A stretch of 64,000 nt of DNA from CAYUYV01 sp964449455 (GTDB lineage: Bacteria > Pseudomonadota > Alphaproteobacteria > JAJFIK01). Each line of letters opens with the position of its first letter. Position 1 is the first letter of the stretch. The DNA is taken from NCBI GenBank assembly GCA_964449455.1, contig CAYUYV010000005.1:1-64000 (forward strand). Direction: 5' to 3'. Below, piece after piece: positions 1 through 8,424 of the stretch. The translations under genes were made by a program, and so were the position numbers. The notes below the pieces were generated by a model. It was not told the origin of the DNA and ran no database searches. It saw only the letters and a program-made list of their open reading frames with translations.

Positions 1-17
1 AAAGCGCTCTAGCAGCC

Positions 18-54
18 ATAAAAAGGGCGCCGGACCCGAAGATCCGACGCCCTG
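18..54 (-). terminator. Rho-independent terminator after the DoxX-like gene
   Basis: Reading the minus strand, a GC-rich stem of about 10 bp (arms 43-52 and 25-34, one G-T wobble) with an 8-nt loop is followed by a short T-rich run (complement of the A tract at 20-24). It lies about 20 nt past the stop codon of the DoxX-like gene. Confidence 0.75.
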
Positions 55-75
55 AAACCCTAGACTCTGGCTTGA

Positions 76-594
76 TCAGTTGCTGTTGCCGGACCGGATG
101 ATCATCAGGATCACGCAGGCGAGCCACACACCACAAGCCATGAGGAACAAAAGGCCAAGATCATAGCCGCCGGCACTCAAGACCGTGTCGCCTTCAATGA
201 TCGTTGCGCCATTTGCGATTGCCGCCACAGCATCCACGGAAGCAGCGTCCGGATAGACAGTGCCGTCTTTGGCCACGACGCCGGACGGGGACGTGCCAAG
301 GGCCGTCAGGAGGTGGAAGCCGATCGCACCCGTCATGATGACGAACCCGATAAAGGCGCCAAAAAAGCGGGTGAAAGGGATCAGCAGAAGCAGCGCGGCG
401 AGAGCCTCGGCCCCGCCAACCGCGAGACGCATGGTCGGCTCAAAGAATTTCGTGCCGAGATACTCCTCCACCGTGATGTCGATCAGCGAGAAGATCAGGA
501 TGCTTTCGGGTGCCCCAGTAAACTTGAAGAACAGGGACTGCACGAAAACGACGATAACGAAAAGCGCCAGGATCCAGGAAATGATTCTGAGCAT
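76..594 (-). CDS. DoxX-like small integral membrane protein
   Basis: 172-residue membrane protein with four hydrophobic segments: the N-terminus (WILALFVIVVFVQSLFFKF), about 65-85, about 85-105, and the C-terminus (LGLLFLMACGVWLACVILMII). The helix pattern, the 'FKFTGAP' element after helix 1 and the 'GGAEALAALLLLIPFTRFFGAFIGFVIMTGAIGFHL' type core are typical of the DoxX/DoxX-like superfamily; the molecular role of these proteins is poorly defined. An in-frame start 25 codons upstream exists, but that extension is Pro/Gly/Ala-rich and unlike a family N-terminus, so the ATG just before MLRIISWIL is chosen. It has its own downstream terminator and lies downstream of the hisC-type gene on the same strand. 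Confidence 0.75.
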   Translation of the reverse strand: MLRIISWILALFVIVVFVQSLFFKFTGAPESILIFSLIDITVEEYLGTKFFEPTMRLAVGGAEALAALLLLIPFTRFFGAFIGFVIMTGAIGFHLLTALGTSPSGVVAKDGTVYPDAASVDAVAAIANGATIIEGDTVLSAGGYDLGLLFLMACGVWLACVILMIIRSGNSN

Positions 595-684
595 GGCCTG
601 TGGCCTCCCTCCTCGGGCTGGCATGCCCGCCCCGGGCCCCGATGGCCACCAGCCGCATGCCGCACACAAGGACTTATTAAGGAT

Positions 685-1821
685 TCACGGGGCCGCTTGG
701 AAGGCCCCTCGCGGCGCTTTCAAGACCTCTTGAGCGGTAGAAACGGCCTTAAGGAAGGCCTGATTGGCCGTTTCATCGCCAATTGAGATGCGCAAAGCGT
801 CCGCGGGCGGTATGGGCCGGGCAATAATCCCATGCCGTTTGAGCAGATCGTCGAAGCCCTGCCAGCCGCCGAATCGCGCCGGGACGGGCAGAAAGACGAA
901 ATTGCCGTCGCCCTTGATGCAAGGCAGGCCAGCAGCGGCGAGAGCCTCCTCGAAACGGGTGCGCCAGGTCAGGCAATGGGCCCGTTCGCCCGCCACATGG
1001 TCCCGGTCGCCAAACGCGGCAATCGCCGCTGCCTGGGCCGGTGCGCCGACGCAAAAGGTCAGCCGCACTCGCTCCATGACGTCAATCAGCCCTGGTCCAC
1101 CATAGGCCCAGCCCACTCGCGCACTGGCGATCCCGTACAGTTTCGAAAAGGTCCGGGTCATTACCGTATTGTCGGGATGGGCATCCACGACATCACGGCC
1201 GTCTGAGTAGTCCGGGTCTTGGGGGTACTCTCCATACGCGCTGTCGATGATCAGCAGAATATCCTCCCGCAGCCCCTCGCGAAGGCGGGTGAGGTCGCGG
1301 CGCGGGATCCAGGTGCCGGTCGGGTTGTTGGGATTGGCGATGATCACTACCCGGGTCGCCGGCGTCACTGCAGCAAGGAGCGCGTCCACATCGGCAGTGA
1401 AGTGCGGGGCCTCCGCCTCGACGGGTTTGGCGCCGGCCGCAAGGGCCTGGATCCGGTAGAGCGGGAAGGACAGGCGCGGCCAGAGCACCTCGTCGCCGGC
1501 CCCCGCATGGGTGCGGATCAGAAGATCAAGAAGCGCTTCGGAGCCATTGGCGAAGATCAGCCGCTCCGGCGCCATGGAGAACGCGTCGGCGAGGGTTGCG
1601 CGCAATGCGGCGCAGCGGCCGTCCGGGTAGAGATGGAGCGCGGCCGCCGCCTCCTGGAACGCGGCGACAGCCCTGGGGCTCGGCCCGAGCGCTGCCTCGT
1701 TGGAGGCCAGCTTGTGGACCGTGTCCACGCCTTCAATGGTCGAGGCGCCCTGGACGTAAGGAGAGATGTCAAGAATGCCGGCGCGGGTGGGCACGGGCCG
1801 GCGGAAGCTTTGGGTGGTCAT
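685..1821 (-). CDS. hisC: Histidinol-phosphate aminotransferase family (class I/II PLP aminotransferase)
   Basis: 378-residue fold-type I PLP aminotransferase. Seen: the NPNNPTG motif (residues 163-169), the cofactor Asp in 'IIDSAYGEYP' (D193), the Schiff-base lysine in 'TRTFSKLYG' (K227) and the phosphate-binding Arg in 'ARVGW'. Length and the 'HKLASNEAALGPSP' N-terminal substrate loop fit HisC, which converts imidazole-acetol phosphate to histidinol phosphate with glutamate as donor. HisC paralogues also act on phenylalanine, tyrosine or arogenate, and no other his gene is nearby, so substrate is inferred. The start has a good Shine-Dalgarno (AAGGGAG). It may be co-transcribed with the nitronate monooxygenase upstream (72-nt gap). 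Confidence 0.82.
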   Translation of the reverse strand: MTTQSFRRPVPTRAGILDISPYVQGASTIEGVDTVHKLASNEAALGPSPRAVAAFQEAAAALHLYPDGRCAALRATLADAFSMAPERLIFANGSEALLDLLIRTHAGAGDEVLWPRLSFPLYRIQALAAGAKPVEAEAPHFTADVDALLAAVTPATRVVIIANPNNPTGTWIPRRDLTRLREGLREDILLIIDSAYGEYPQDPDYSDGRDVVDAHPDNTVMTRTFSKLYGIASARVGWAYGGPGLIDVMERVRLTFCVGAPAQAAAIAAFGDRDHVAGERAHCLTWRTRFEEALAAAGLPCIKGDGNFVFLPVPARFGGWQGFDDLLKRHGIIARPIPPADALRISIGDETANQAFLKAVSTAQEVLKAPRGAFQAAP

Positions 1822-1893
1822 GGCGGCGGGCTCCCTTGAGGCTTTTGGCCCTCATTTACGGGAACCCGCCGACCGTTGCCAGGGGTGTCAGCC

Positions 1894-2871
1894 TCAGGCG
1901 ACGTTAAAGCTCTTGAGACGCTCGGCGATGATCTGATGCGCTTCGCCCATGATGCGGTCCATAAGTTCCTGCACAGTCGGGATATCGTGGATCAGGCCTG
2001 CAACCATGCCGCAGGACCAAGCGCCCGCATCCATCTCGCCTTCGACCATGATGCGCGGATAAACGCCGGCCACTTCTTCGATGATGTCTTCAAAGCTGAG
2101 ATCCTGGCCGAGGCGTTGTTCTTTCTCCAGAAGACGTTCCACGGCGGCGTTGGTCATGACCCGCTCCGTGTTGCGCAGGGGGCGCATGACGAGGCGGGTA
2201 TCAAGCTCGGATGCGGCGACCAGCGCGCGCTTCACATTTTCATGGACCGGCGCTTCTTTTGTGGCGATGAAGCGGGTGCCCATATTCATGCCTTCGGCAC
2301 CCAGGGAAAGCGCGGCAACGAGCGAGCGGCCATCGGCCATGCCGCCGGAGGCAACGAACGGGATTTCCAGTTCCTCCGCCGCCCGCGGCAGCAGGATGAA
2401 ATTCGGGACATCATCCTCACCCGGATGACCGCCGCATTCAAATCCGTCCACGGACACTGCATCGCAGCCGATGGATTGGGCTTTCACGGAGTGGCGCACG
2501 GAAGTGCATTTGTGGATCACCCGGATGCCGGCGTCCTTCATGGCGGGCAGCCATTTTTGAGGGTTGTTGCCGGCGGTCTCAACGATCTTCACGCCGCTGT
2601 CGATGATGGTTTTGACAAAACCCGGATAGTCCGGAGGGGTCACGGCTGGCAGGAAAGTGAGGTTCACGCCGAAGGGCTTGTCCGTCATTTGCTGGCAACG
2701 GGCGATTTCCTTGGCGAGGTTTTCTGGGGTGCGCTGGGTGAGGCCCGTGATGATACCAAGGCCGCCGGCATTGGAGACCGCAGAGGCCATCTCGGCAAAG
2801 CCCACATAATGCATCCCGCCCTGAATGACCGGGTGTTCAATGCCGAAGAGTTCCGTAATGCGCGTTTTCAA
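1894..2871 (-). CDS. Nitronate monooxygenase (NAD(P)H-dependent flavin oxidoreductase family)
   Basis: FMN-dependent TIM-barrel enzyme of the nitronate monooxygenase / 2-nitropropane dioxygenase family, which oxidises alkyl nitronates; members with enoyl-reductase or unknown roles exist. Seen: the N-terminal 'HPVIQGGMHYVGFAEMASAVSNAGGLG' FMN-binding element, 'DGFECGGHPGEDD' with the catalytic-region His, and 'ASGGMADGRSLVAALSLGAEGMNMGTRF', the phosphate-binding end of the barrel. About 325 residues, normal for the family. The chosen start is a TTG immediately preceded by a strong GGGGAGG Shine-Dalgarno; an ATG eight codons upstream overlaps that ribosome site and would add residues not typical of the family. 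The downstream neighbour is the hisC-type gene. Confidence 0.82.
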   Translation of the reverse strand: MKTRITELFGIEHPVIQGGMHYVGFAEMASAVSNAGGLGIITGLTQRTPENLAKEIARCQQMTDKPFGVNLTFLPAVTPPDYPGFVKTIIDSGVKIVETAGNNPQKWLPAMKDAGIRVIHKCTSVRHSVKAQSIGCDAVSVDGFECGGHPGEDDVPNFILLPRAAEELEIPFVASGGMADGRSLVAALSLGAEGMNMGTRFIATKEAPVHENVKRALVAASELDTRLVMRPLRNTERVMTNAAVERLLEKEQRLGQDLSFEDIIEEVAGVYPRIMVEGEMDAGAWSCGMVAGLIHDIPTVQELMDRIMGEAHQIIAERLKSFNVA

Positions 2872-2988
2872 GACAACCTCCCCTTTTCCTCTCATACGGT
2901 ACGATTTGATCGGCGGCCCTTTTCACCGGCGCAAGGCCAGGGCCTTCGCTTTAGAAGCTTTCGTCCATAAGGGGGCATGAAAGCCGCA

Positions 2989-3014
2989 AATTGACGCATT
3001 GTATAGGGTCAATT
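2989..3014. promoter_or_regulatory. Inverted repeat upstream of the amine oxidase gene
   Basis: AATTGAC (2989-2995) and GTCAATT (3008-3014) form a perfect 7-bp inverted repeat with a 12-nt spacer. It lies in the 365-bp divergent region between the nitronate monooxygenase and the amine oxidase. It is symmetric like an operator, but no cognate regulator is visible. Nothing else recognisable is in this intergenic stretch. Confidence 0.35.
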
Positions 3015-3236
3015 CGCCTGGGCTGGCCCATGCCACACTCCGCCGGCAGAGGAACCTCTGCCGTCGCTGGAATTCAACCGCTCCGTGCCCTTGCGCCCGC
3101 CCCAAGTGCCCCCTCTGGCCAAGTGGAAATCCATCCGCTAGCCTTCCCACCCAATGCCCAGCCAAAGAACTCGGGCAAAGATGACGGAGGTTATGTCGTC
3201 AAGGCGCCTTTCATGAACCATGGAGGATGCGTCTCG

Positions 3237-4817
3237 ATGACGAACTATCGATTGACCCGGCGGGACCTCATCCGTCGGGTCGGGCAAGTCACCGGTGCGG
3301 GTGGCGCGCTGACGGCATTGCAGACCTTAGGCTTCATTCCGGAAGTCGATGCGTTTCCGGGCCCGCCAGGGGCACCGGCCCAGCTTGGCCATGGCAAGCA
3401 TGTCGTGGTGCTTGGCGCTGGTATTGCCGGCCTGGTGTCAGCCTATGAGCTGAAGAAGTCCGGCTTCACCGTCACCATTCTCGAAGCGCGCAAACGTCCC
3501 GGGGGACGGGTGTGGACCATTCGTGGTGGCGATGTGGTGGATCACAACCATTATGGTCCCCAAACCTGCACATTCGACGAGGGCCAGTTCTTCAATGGGG
3601 GTGCGGCCCGCATCCCAAGCACCCATGAAGGCGTTCACCACTATTGCCGTGAACTGGGTGTCGTACTGGAAACCCAGATCAATGTGAATCGCAGCGCCCG
3701 GTTCGTCAGTAAACGGGTGAATGGCGGCGCGCCGCTCGAAAACCGTCAGGTGGTCAGCGACTCCCGCGGCGCCATCTCCGAGCTGCTGGCCAAGGCGGTG
3801 AACAAGGGTGCGCTCGATGACGAACTGAACATGAGTGACAAGGAAAAACTGCTCCAGTTCCTCAAGCCCTATGGCGCCCTCAATGATCAGTTCATGTATT
3901 CCGGGTCGTCACGGTCCGGCTATACGATCCACCCGACCCTGCTCGGCGCGCCGGAGGTTCATCGCCGCCCCGTGCCCTTGTCTGATCTCACCGAGGATCC
4001 CGGTTGGGCCTTTGTCATGATGTTTGGCGAAAGCCTCGATCAGCAAAGCACGATGACCCATCCCAAAGGGGGCATCGACAACATTCCCCGTGCCTTCGCC
4101 AAGAAGTTGGAGAAGGAACTGGAATATGAGGCCGTGGTGACCAAGCTCGGCCGCAAAGGAAATGGCGTCGAGATTGTGTATACGGACAAAACAGGGGCAG
4201 CGAAGGCGGTCGAGGCCGACTATTGCATCTGTACCCTGCCCTGCTCCGTGTTTGACACGATTGATGCGGATCTTTCGCCCATCATCATGGAAGGGATCAA
4301 TTCCTTCGGCTATCAGACCTCCTGTAAGGTGGCCTGGGAATCGGAGCGCTTCTGGGAGAAGGAAAACGCCATATACGGCGGTATCAGTTGGAATACGTCC
4401 TCGGAAACGAACATCGCCTGGTATCCGAGTTACGATTTCAACAGCGAGCGGGGCGTGATGATCGGCTGCTATAATTTCGGAGGCACGGCCCTGGAATTCG
4501 GCACCCGGCCCTATGCGGAACAGTTTGCCGCGTCGCGCACCGCCATCGAGGCCATCCATCCGGGGCGGAGCCATATGCTGGAGAAGCCCGTTGCGGTGAA
4601 CTGGCTCCATGTTCCACACTCCCGGGGCGCATGGTCGCAGCAGGTTGAGGAAGGTTACTATAATCCCGCCGCGATCCGCGCATTGTTCGCCGGCGACGGT
4701 CCGATCTTTTTCGCCGGCCAGCATTTGAGCCCCATCGGGGCCTGGATGGAGGCCGCCATCCGGACCGCTTATGTGGCTATCGGCCACATCGTTGACCGGA
4801 CCAAGGTCCAGCTTTGA
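3237..4817 (+). CDS. Flavin-containing amine oxidase with Tat-type signal peptide
   Basis: FAD-dependent amine oxidoreductase of the monoamine oxidase / L-amino-acid oxidase superfamily (526 residues). Such enzymes oxidise an amine to an imine with release of H2O2 or transfer of electrons. Seen: the dinucleotide-binding motif GAGIAG (residues 60-65), 'EARKRPGGRVWT' with the second FAD-contact motif, and the C-terminal 'FFAGQHLSPIGAWMEAAIRTAY' FAD motif. The N-terminus 'RLTRRDLIRRVG' followed by a hydrophobic Gly/Ala stretch resembles a twin-arginine signal, suggesting folded export to the periplasm. The ATG is chosen because GGAGG lies about 10 nt upstream and the signal begins there; longer forms add non-family sequence. 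Followed after 11 nt by a secreted RidA gene, so the two form an operon. Confidence 0.85.
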   Translation: MTNYRLTRRDLIRRVGQVTGAGGALTALQTLGFIPEVDAFPGPPGAPAQLGHGKHVVVLGAGIAGLVSAYELKKSGFTVTILEARKRPGGRVWTIRGGDVVDHNHYGPQTCTFDEGQFFNGGAARIPSTHEGVHHYCRELGVVLETQINVNRSARFVSKRVNGGAPLENRQVVSDSRGAISELLAKAVNKGALDDELNMSDKEKLLQFLKPYGALNDQFMYSGSSRSGYTIHPTLLGAPEVHRRPVPLSDLTEDPGWAFVMMFGESLDQQSTMTHPKGGIDNIPRAFAKKLEKELEYEAVVTKLGRKGNGVEIVYTDKTGAAKAVEADYCICTLPCSVFDTIDADLSPIIMEGINSFGYQTSCKVAWESERFWEKENAIYGGISWNTSSETNIAWYPSYDFNSERGVMIGCYNFGGTALEFGTRPYAEQFAASRTAIEAIHPGRSHMLEKPVAVNWLHVPHSRGAWSQQVEEGYYNPAAIRALFAGDGPIFFAGQHLSPIGAWMEAAIRTAYVAIGHIVDRTKVQL

Positions 4818-4828
4818 GGGAGAATCCC

Positions 4829-5428
4829 ATGCGCCTGATCACATCTCGCCTGTCGGCCCTGGCCATTGCTGCCGCGGCCTTGGGCGCCTTCTGCGCTCCG
4901 GCCGTTGCGGACGGCCATCTGGAAGCCGAGAAAAAGCGCGGCGAGATCTACCGCGCCCCCATTCCGGGCTCGGACTTTCCCATCTCCACGGCCGTGCAGG
5001 TCCCACCGCGCGCTGAAATCCTCTATGTCAGCGGTGTTGTACCGGGTGTTGCCGATGAGGACGCGGATCCCAATTCCCGCGCCGCCTACGGCGACACCAA
5101 GGCCCAGACGATTTCCGTCCTGAACCGGATGAAAGAGCGTATGGAAGGCCTTGGCTGGTCGCTCGGCGATATCGTCATGATGCGGGTCTATCTGGTGGCC
5201 GATGAGGATGCCGGCGGACGGCTGGACTTCCGGGGCTTCATGGAGGGCTATTCCCAGTTCTTCGGCACCGAGGACCAGCCCAATAAGCCGGCCCGCGCCG
5301 TGATGCAGGTTGCCGAGCTGATCCGTCCGGGCTGGCGCGTCGAGATCGAAGCTCAAGCCGCCCGCATGCCGAAGGGCAAGCACGGCAAGATGAAGATGAA
5401 AAAGAAGGCTGAAGAAACCGAGGAGTGA
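4829..5428 (+). CDS. Secreted RidA (YjgF/YER057c/UK114) family protein
   Basis: 199 residues: a cleavable signal peptide (hydrophobic 'LSALAIAAAALGAFCAPAVADG'), then a RidA fold, then a Lys/Glu-rich tail of about 25 residues. RidA proteins hydrolyse reactive enamine/imine intermediates to ketones plus ammonia. The Arg in 'NKPARAVMQVAEL' and the Glu in 'VEIEAQA' correspond to the active-site Arg and Glu of deaminase-competent RidA proteins. The second in-frame ATG is used because GAGGGAG precedes it and the signal peptide starts there. Directly downstream of the exported amine oxidase, whose product would be an imine, so both probably work in the periplasm on the same pathway. Most RidA proteins are cytosolic; the signal peptide is unusual. 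Confidence 0.82.
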   Translation: MRLITSRLSALAIAAAALGAFCAPAVADGHLEAEKKRGEIYRAPIPGSDFPISTAVQVPPRAEILYVSGVVPGVADEDADPNSRAAYGDTKAQTISVLNRMKERMEGLGWSLGDIVMMRVYLVADEDAGGRLDFRGFMEGYSQFFGTEDQPNKPARAVMQVAELIRPGWRVEIEAQAARMPKGKHGKMKMKKKAEETEE

Positions 5429-5579
5429 GGCCGTCTGCGTAGGGCGATCACCCATTTCGTGATACCGCTGACAGTCTTTCGGACTGATTTATGAGCAAAG
5501 CGAAGCAGTCCAGGGCCACATGTGTTGTTCCGTGTAGCGCCTATTGGATTGCTTCGCCGTTTGGGGCCCCACAGATCGT

Positions 5580-5647
5580 TTGGCATCCCGCACGTGTTGG
5601 CATCCCGCACGTGTTGGCATCTCGCACGTGTTGGCATCTCGCACGTG
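5580..5647. repeat. 17-bp tandem repeat, four copies, running into an assembly gap
   Basis: Four head-to-tail copies of a 17-bp unit (TTGGCATCCCGCACGTG; copies 3 and 4 carry C to T at one site) abut the N run exactly. Each unit holds a CACGTG palindrome. The array probably continues into the gap. The rest of 5429-5873 holds no convincing gene. Confidence 0.9.
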
Positions 5648-5747
5648 NNNNNNNNNNNNNNNNNNNNNNNNNNNNNNNNNNNNNNNNNNNNNNNNNNNNN
5701 NNNNNNNNNNNNNNNNNNNNNNNNNNNNNNNNNNNNNNNNNNNNNNN
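5648..5747. other. Assembly gap (100 N)
   Basis: Exactly 100 N, the usual placeholder for a gap of unknown size. The left edge is inside a 17-bp tandem repeat, so repeat collapse is the likely cause. Confidence 0.95.
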
Positions 5748-5873
5748 GGGTGTCGTGCCAAGCAATAGGGCGCAGGGCACAATCACACCCGTAGGGCAAG
5801 AACACGCAGAGTTGCGACCATCCGCACTGCGCATATATCCCCACAGGGCGTGCTCTAACCCACAGGGTGTGCT

Positions 5874-6809
5874 CTAAACCTTCAACGCATCGAACAGGAC
5901 CGCGTCCACCACACCCGTCTGATCATAGCTCAGCATGTCCTGGAGATTGCGCACGGCATCGGCCGTCTGAGGACCGAAAATCCCGTCGGCTGTCACATGG
6001 CGCCCGACGGTCAGCGCCGAAAGTGCAAGCTGGACGAGGCGCACATCGGCCCCTTCCATCATGGGATCGGTAAGGCTCAAGGCGCGGCTGCGCACAGCGG
6101 GACCGTCATAGGTTCCTGGGGGTGCAGACTGCATGGCCGCCGCATTGATGATTTCACCCCGGACCACCAGCGGCAGTCGCAGGTCCCAATTTCCCAAGCG
6201 GATGAGATCCGCAAAGACCTCAGCCCGGTAGAGCTCGGCCCGCAGGGCCGGCTTGCGGTTCGACATCAGCCAGTCGCGCCGCTGATCCACATAGGCGCTC
6301 AGCCAGGACGGCTCGCCGCAATCGGTGATGGGTTCATGGGCCTTGTTCGTGCGCCGACGGAGGGTTTCCCAGCCCCCCAGCCGCAGGGCCTCAAAGACGA
6401 TGGTCCGGCCCAGCGGGCTGTCGATCCCGCGCTTTTCCGCCTCTGCCATGGCTGGCGTCCACTGGGCCGTGGTGACGCGTTCATCCTGCAAGGTCTGCAT
6501 GGCCGGATCATCCCCGGCGGCCTTGAGCAGATTATGGAAGTAGCGGTCGCTGATCAGTGCGGGGTTACGGTCCCGCAGCGTGTTGAGAAAGAGCTGAAAA
6601 GCTTTGGCATGGCGCGCCTCAGGCAGAGCGACATAGGCTTGGATCAGCCGCGTCAACGCCCCGTCCGCGAGCGTTGCGCCCATCACCCCATAGGTGAGGT
6701 GTCCCTTGTCCCCTGGAAGCATATCGACCGCGCCATACTGAGCGCCCGCCCGCCCGGTCTCGAAGACCCGCACAAGGGCCAGGGCGGTCGCGGTCTGAAG
6801 GGGCGTCAT
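5874..6809 (-). CDS. GH46 chitosanase-like protein with C-terminal peptidoglycan-binding domain
   Basis: 311 residues. Residues 1 to about 230 resemble the glycoside hydrolase 46 (chitosanase) lysozyme-like fold: 'LALVRVFETGRAGAQYGAVDMLPGDKGHLTYGVMG' has a Glu (E17) and an Asp (D34) spaced like the catalytic pair of the family. Residues from about 250 form a PGBD1-like peptidoglycan-binding repeat ('GADVRLVQLALSAL...ADGIFGPQTADAVRNLQ'). Such fusions occur in endolysin-like and cell-wall remodelling proteins. No signal peptide is visible, so export is unproven. The start is the ATG at MTPLQTATAL, where the domain begins; the long upstream open frame is Arg/Pro-rich and not credible. Substrate (chitosan or peptidoglycan) cannot be told from sequence. 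Confidence 0.72.
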   Translation of the reverse strand: MTPLQTATALALVRVFETGRAGAQYGAVDMLPGDKGHLTYGVMGATLADGALTRLIQAYVALPEARHAKAFQLFLNTLRDRNPALISDRYFHNLLKAAGDDPAMQTLQDERVTTAQWTPAMAEAEKRGIDSPLGRTIVFEALRLGGWETLRRRTNKAHEPITDCGEPSWLSAYVDQRRDWLMSNRKPALRAELYRAEVFADLIRLGNWDLRLPLVVRGEIINAAAMQSAPPGTYDGPAVRSRALSLTDPMMEGADVRLVQLALSALTVGRHVTADGIFGPQTADAVRNLQDMLSYDQTGVVDAVLFDALKV

Positions 6810-6955
6810 CGGTTCAGCAACTCCCGAACGGCTTGGATGGGTGGCACGAGGCCCGTCCTGTCGCAGGATCACGGATGGGCCTTTCGCACGGCTTGGCTTT
6901 GGCCGTATACCAAACGCAGAACATCTGAGTCGGACGCTCAAGGGGTAGCACAAGC

Positions 6956-7261
6956 ATGTTTGCGCGCATTTATCGACCCTCGAAGACCGCCATGCAGTCG
7001 GGCCGCCGCAACACGAAGAAGTGGGTTCTGGAATTCGAACCGGAAGAGGCCCGCACGCTTGATCCGCTGATGGGCTGGACCTCAAGCGGGGATACGCCAG
7101 GCCAGGTGCGGCTGTATTTCGACACCAAGGAAGAGGCGATCGCCTACGCCCAGCGGAACAATATCCCGCATCAGGTGCTGCCGGATCACGACCGCACGCC
7201 GAAGCCCCAGACCTATGGCGACAATTTTGCCTTCGACCGGGTCGAGCCCTGGACCCATTGA
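6956..7261 (+). CDS. ETC complex I subunit, NDUFS4-like accessory protein
   Basis: 101-residue protein matching the 'ETC complex I subunit conserved region' family (mitochondrial NDUFS4/18-kDa subunit homologue), an accessory subunit on the matrix arm of NADH:quinone oxidoreductase in alphaproteobacteria and mitochondria. Seen: N-terminal 'MFARIYRPSKTAMQSG', 'TKKWVLEFEP', the signature 'LMGWTSSGDTPGQVRLYFDTKEEAIAYAQ', and the C-terminal 'YGDNFAFDRVEPWTH'. Length is normal for the bacterial form. GGGG lies about 10 nt upstream of the ATG. It stands alone, divergent from the GH46-like gene; the nuo operon is not in this window. Presence supports an alphaproteobacterial host. Confidence 0.9.
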   Translation: MFARIYRPSKTAMQSGRRNTKKWVLEFEPEEARTLDPLMGWTSSGDTPGQVRLYFDTKEEAIAYAQRNNIPHQVLPDHDRTPKPQTYGDNFAFDRVEPWTH

Positions 7262-7265
7262 GGGG

Positions 7266-7322
7266 CTTATCCCCGTTAGGGAATCTCGGCCCCATTAGGG
7301 AGGCTTGGCCCCGTTAGGGATC
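7266..7322. repeat. 19-bp tandem repeat, three imperfect copies
   Basis: Three adjacent 19-bp units at 7266-7284, 7285-7303 and 7304-7322 share a core CCCC(G/A)TTAGGGA. It sits just past the stop codon of the NDUFS4-like gene and before the convergent FkbM gene. Confidence 0.75.
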
Positions 7323-7386
7323 CCCGGCGCTCTCTCGGTCGCGCCCGGCATCAAACGGGGCGCGCATGCCCAGGTTCCCTCAAGAC

Positions 7387-8262
7387 CTAGAAATGAGTAC
7401 AGACCAGCCAATCGTCATGGCGGCGCTGGGTAGCGACCATCTCGGGCGTCAGCGGTTTGATTTCGCTGTCGAAATCCAGATGGAACAGGGTGCCGTCGGT
7501 GCCGAGACGGGCCAGCATGTCCTCATAGCTGTAGCCACGCCCGAAATTGACTTCGCACACAATTTTGGGGCGGAACCGGTCGAAAACAGCCTTCAGACCA
7601 TCGACCACGTCCATCTCAGCGCCTTCCACGTCGATTTTCACGAAATCCAGACGCTCAAACCGGTTTTCGGACAGGTGATCGACGGTCACCTCGAACACAT
7701 CGCCGAGAGGCTTGAGGGCTTCCGTCTGCTCGCCCGGTATCAGGAAGCGGCCATTTTTGGGCTCGCCATTGGGCACGAAAAACGCCGCGGTGCCTGTTGC
7801 GTCTTTGCCCGCGAGGGCCGCATTGATGAGGTCAACGCGCCCCGAAAAGCCGTTCACGCTCACCGAGTCCGACAGGAAACGGAACACATGGGGGTTGGGC
7901 TCCACAGAAAGGACACGCCCCTCCGGCCCGACAAGGTCAGCGGCAAGCAGCGTGTAATAGCCAAGATTGGCCCCAATATCGAGGACATGGTCACCAGGAT
8001 TGACATGGGAAGCAAAGCATTTGGTCAGCCAGAACTCCCAGTATCCATCAAAAATCATGTGGGAAGAAAAGCCGATATCACTGGCGATCGAAAAGAATTT
8101 CTTGTCACCCAGGATTTGGCACAAGACCCGATCATTGCCGAGGAAAGCATTTCTCGTACCAGCCTTGAAAAGGGTTTCAGCATCAAGCCGGCTTTGCTTG
8201 AGCAGGACGTCGCGGAGATTGACTTGCAAGGCGGACACCACGGCTTTTTGAAAAGGGTTCAC
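7387..8262 (-). CDS. FkbM family SAM-dependent methyltransferase
   Basis: About 291 residues. Rossmann methyltransferase motifs are clear: 'VLDIGANLGYYTLLAA' (SAM-binding motif I), 'VLSVEPNP' (acidic loop), and 'LDFVKIDVEGAEMDVVDGL', the hallmark FkbM 'KIDVEGAE' element. FkbM enzymes O-methylate sugars or other hydroxyls in glycans and secondary metabolites. The acceptor is unknown. Reading further upstream runs into the tRNA-Arg gene, so a downstream start is required; the GTG at VNPFQKAVV is the first plausible one, although its ribosome site is weak and GTG codons nine and ten further in are alternatives. Given the flagellar glycosylation gene elsewhere in the window, a glycan-modifying role is possible but only conjecture. 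Confidence 0.8.
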   Translation of the reverse strand: MNPFQKAVVSALQVNLRDVLLKQSRLDAETLFKAGTRNAFLGNDRVLCQILGDKKFFSIASDIGFSSHMIFDGYWEFWLTKCFASHVNPGDHVLDIGANLGYYTLLAADLVGPEGRVLSVEPNPHVFRFLSDSVSVNGFSGRVDLINAALAGKDATGTAAFFVPNGEPKNGRFLIPGEQTEALKPLGDVFEVTVDHLSENRFERLDFVKIDVEGAEMDVVDGLKAVFDRFRPKIVCEVNFGRGYSYEDMLARLGTDGTLFHLDFDSEIKPLTPEMVATQRRHDDWLVCTHF

Positions 8263-8286
8263 AGGACGCTTTGGACAGGCCAAACG

Positions 8287-8363
<77 letters not shown>

Positions 8364-8424
8364 AACGACTCTGTCTATAGCCCACGTCGCGGATCGGCGG
8401 AAGACACGCGCACATCGTGCTGCT

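Noticed and set aside
5580..5647. CRISPR array
   Set aside because: The 17-bp units are contiguous with no spacers and no cas genes are in the window; it is a simple tandem repeat.
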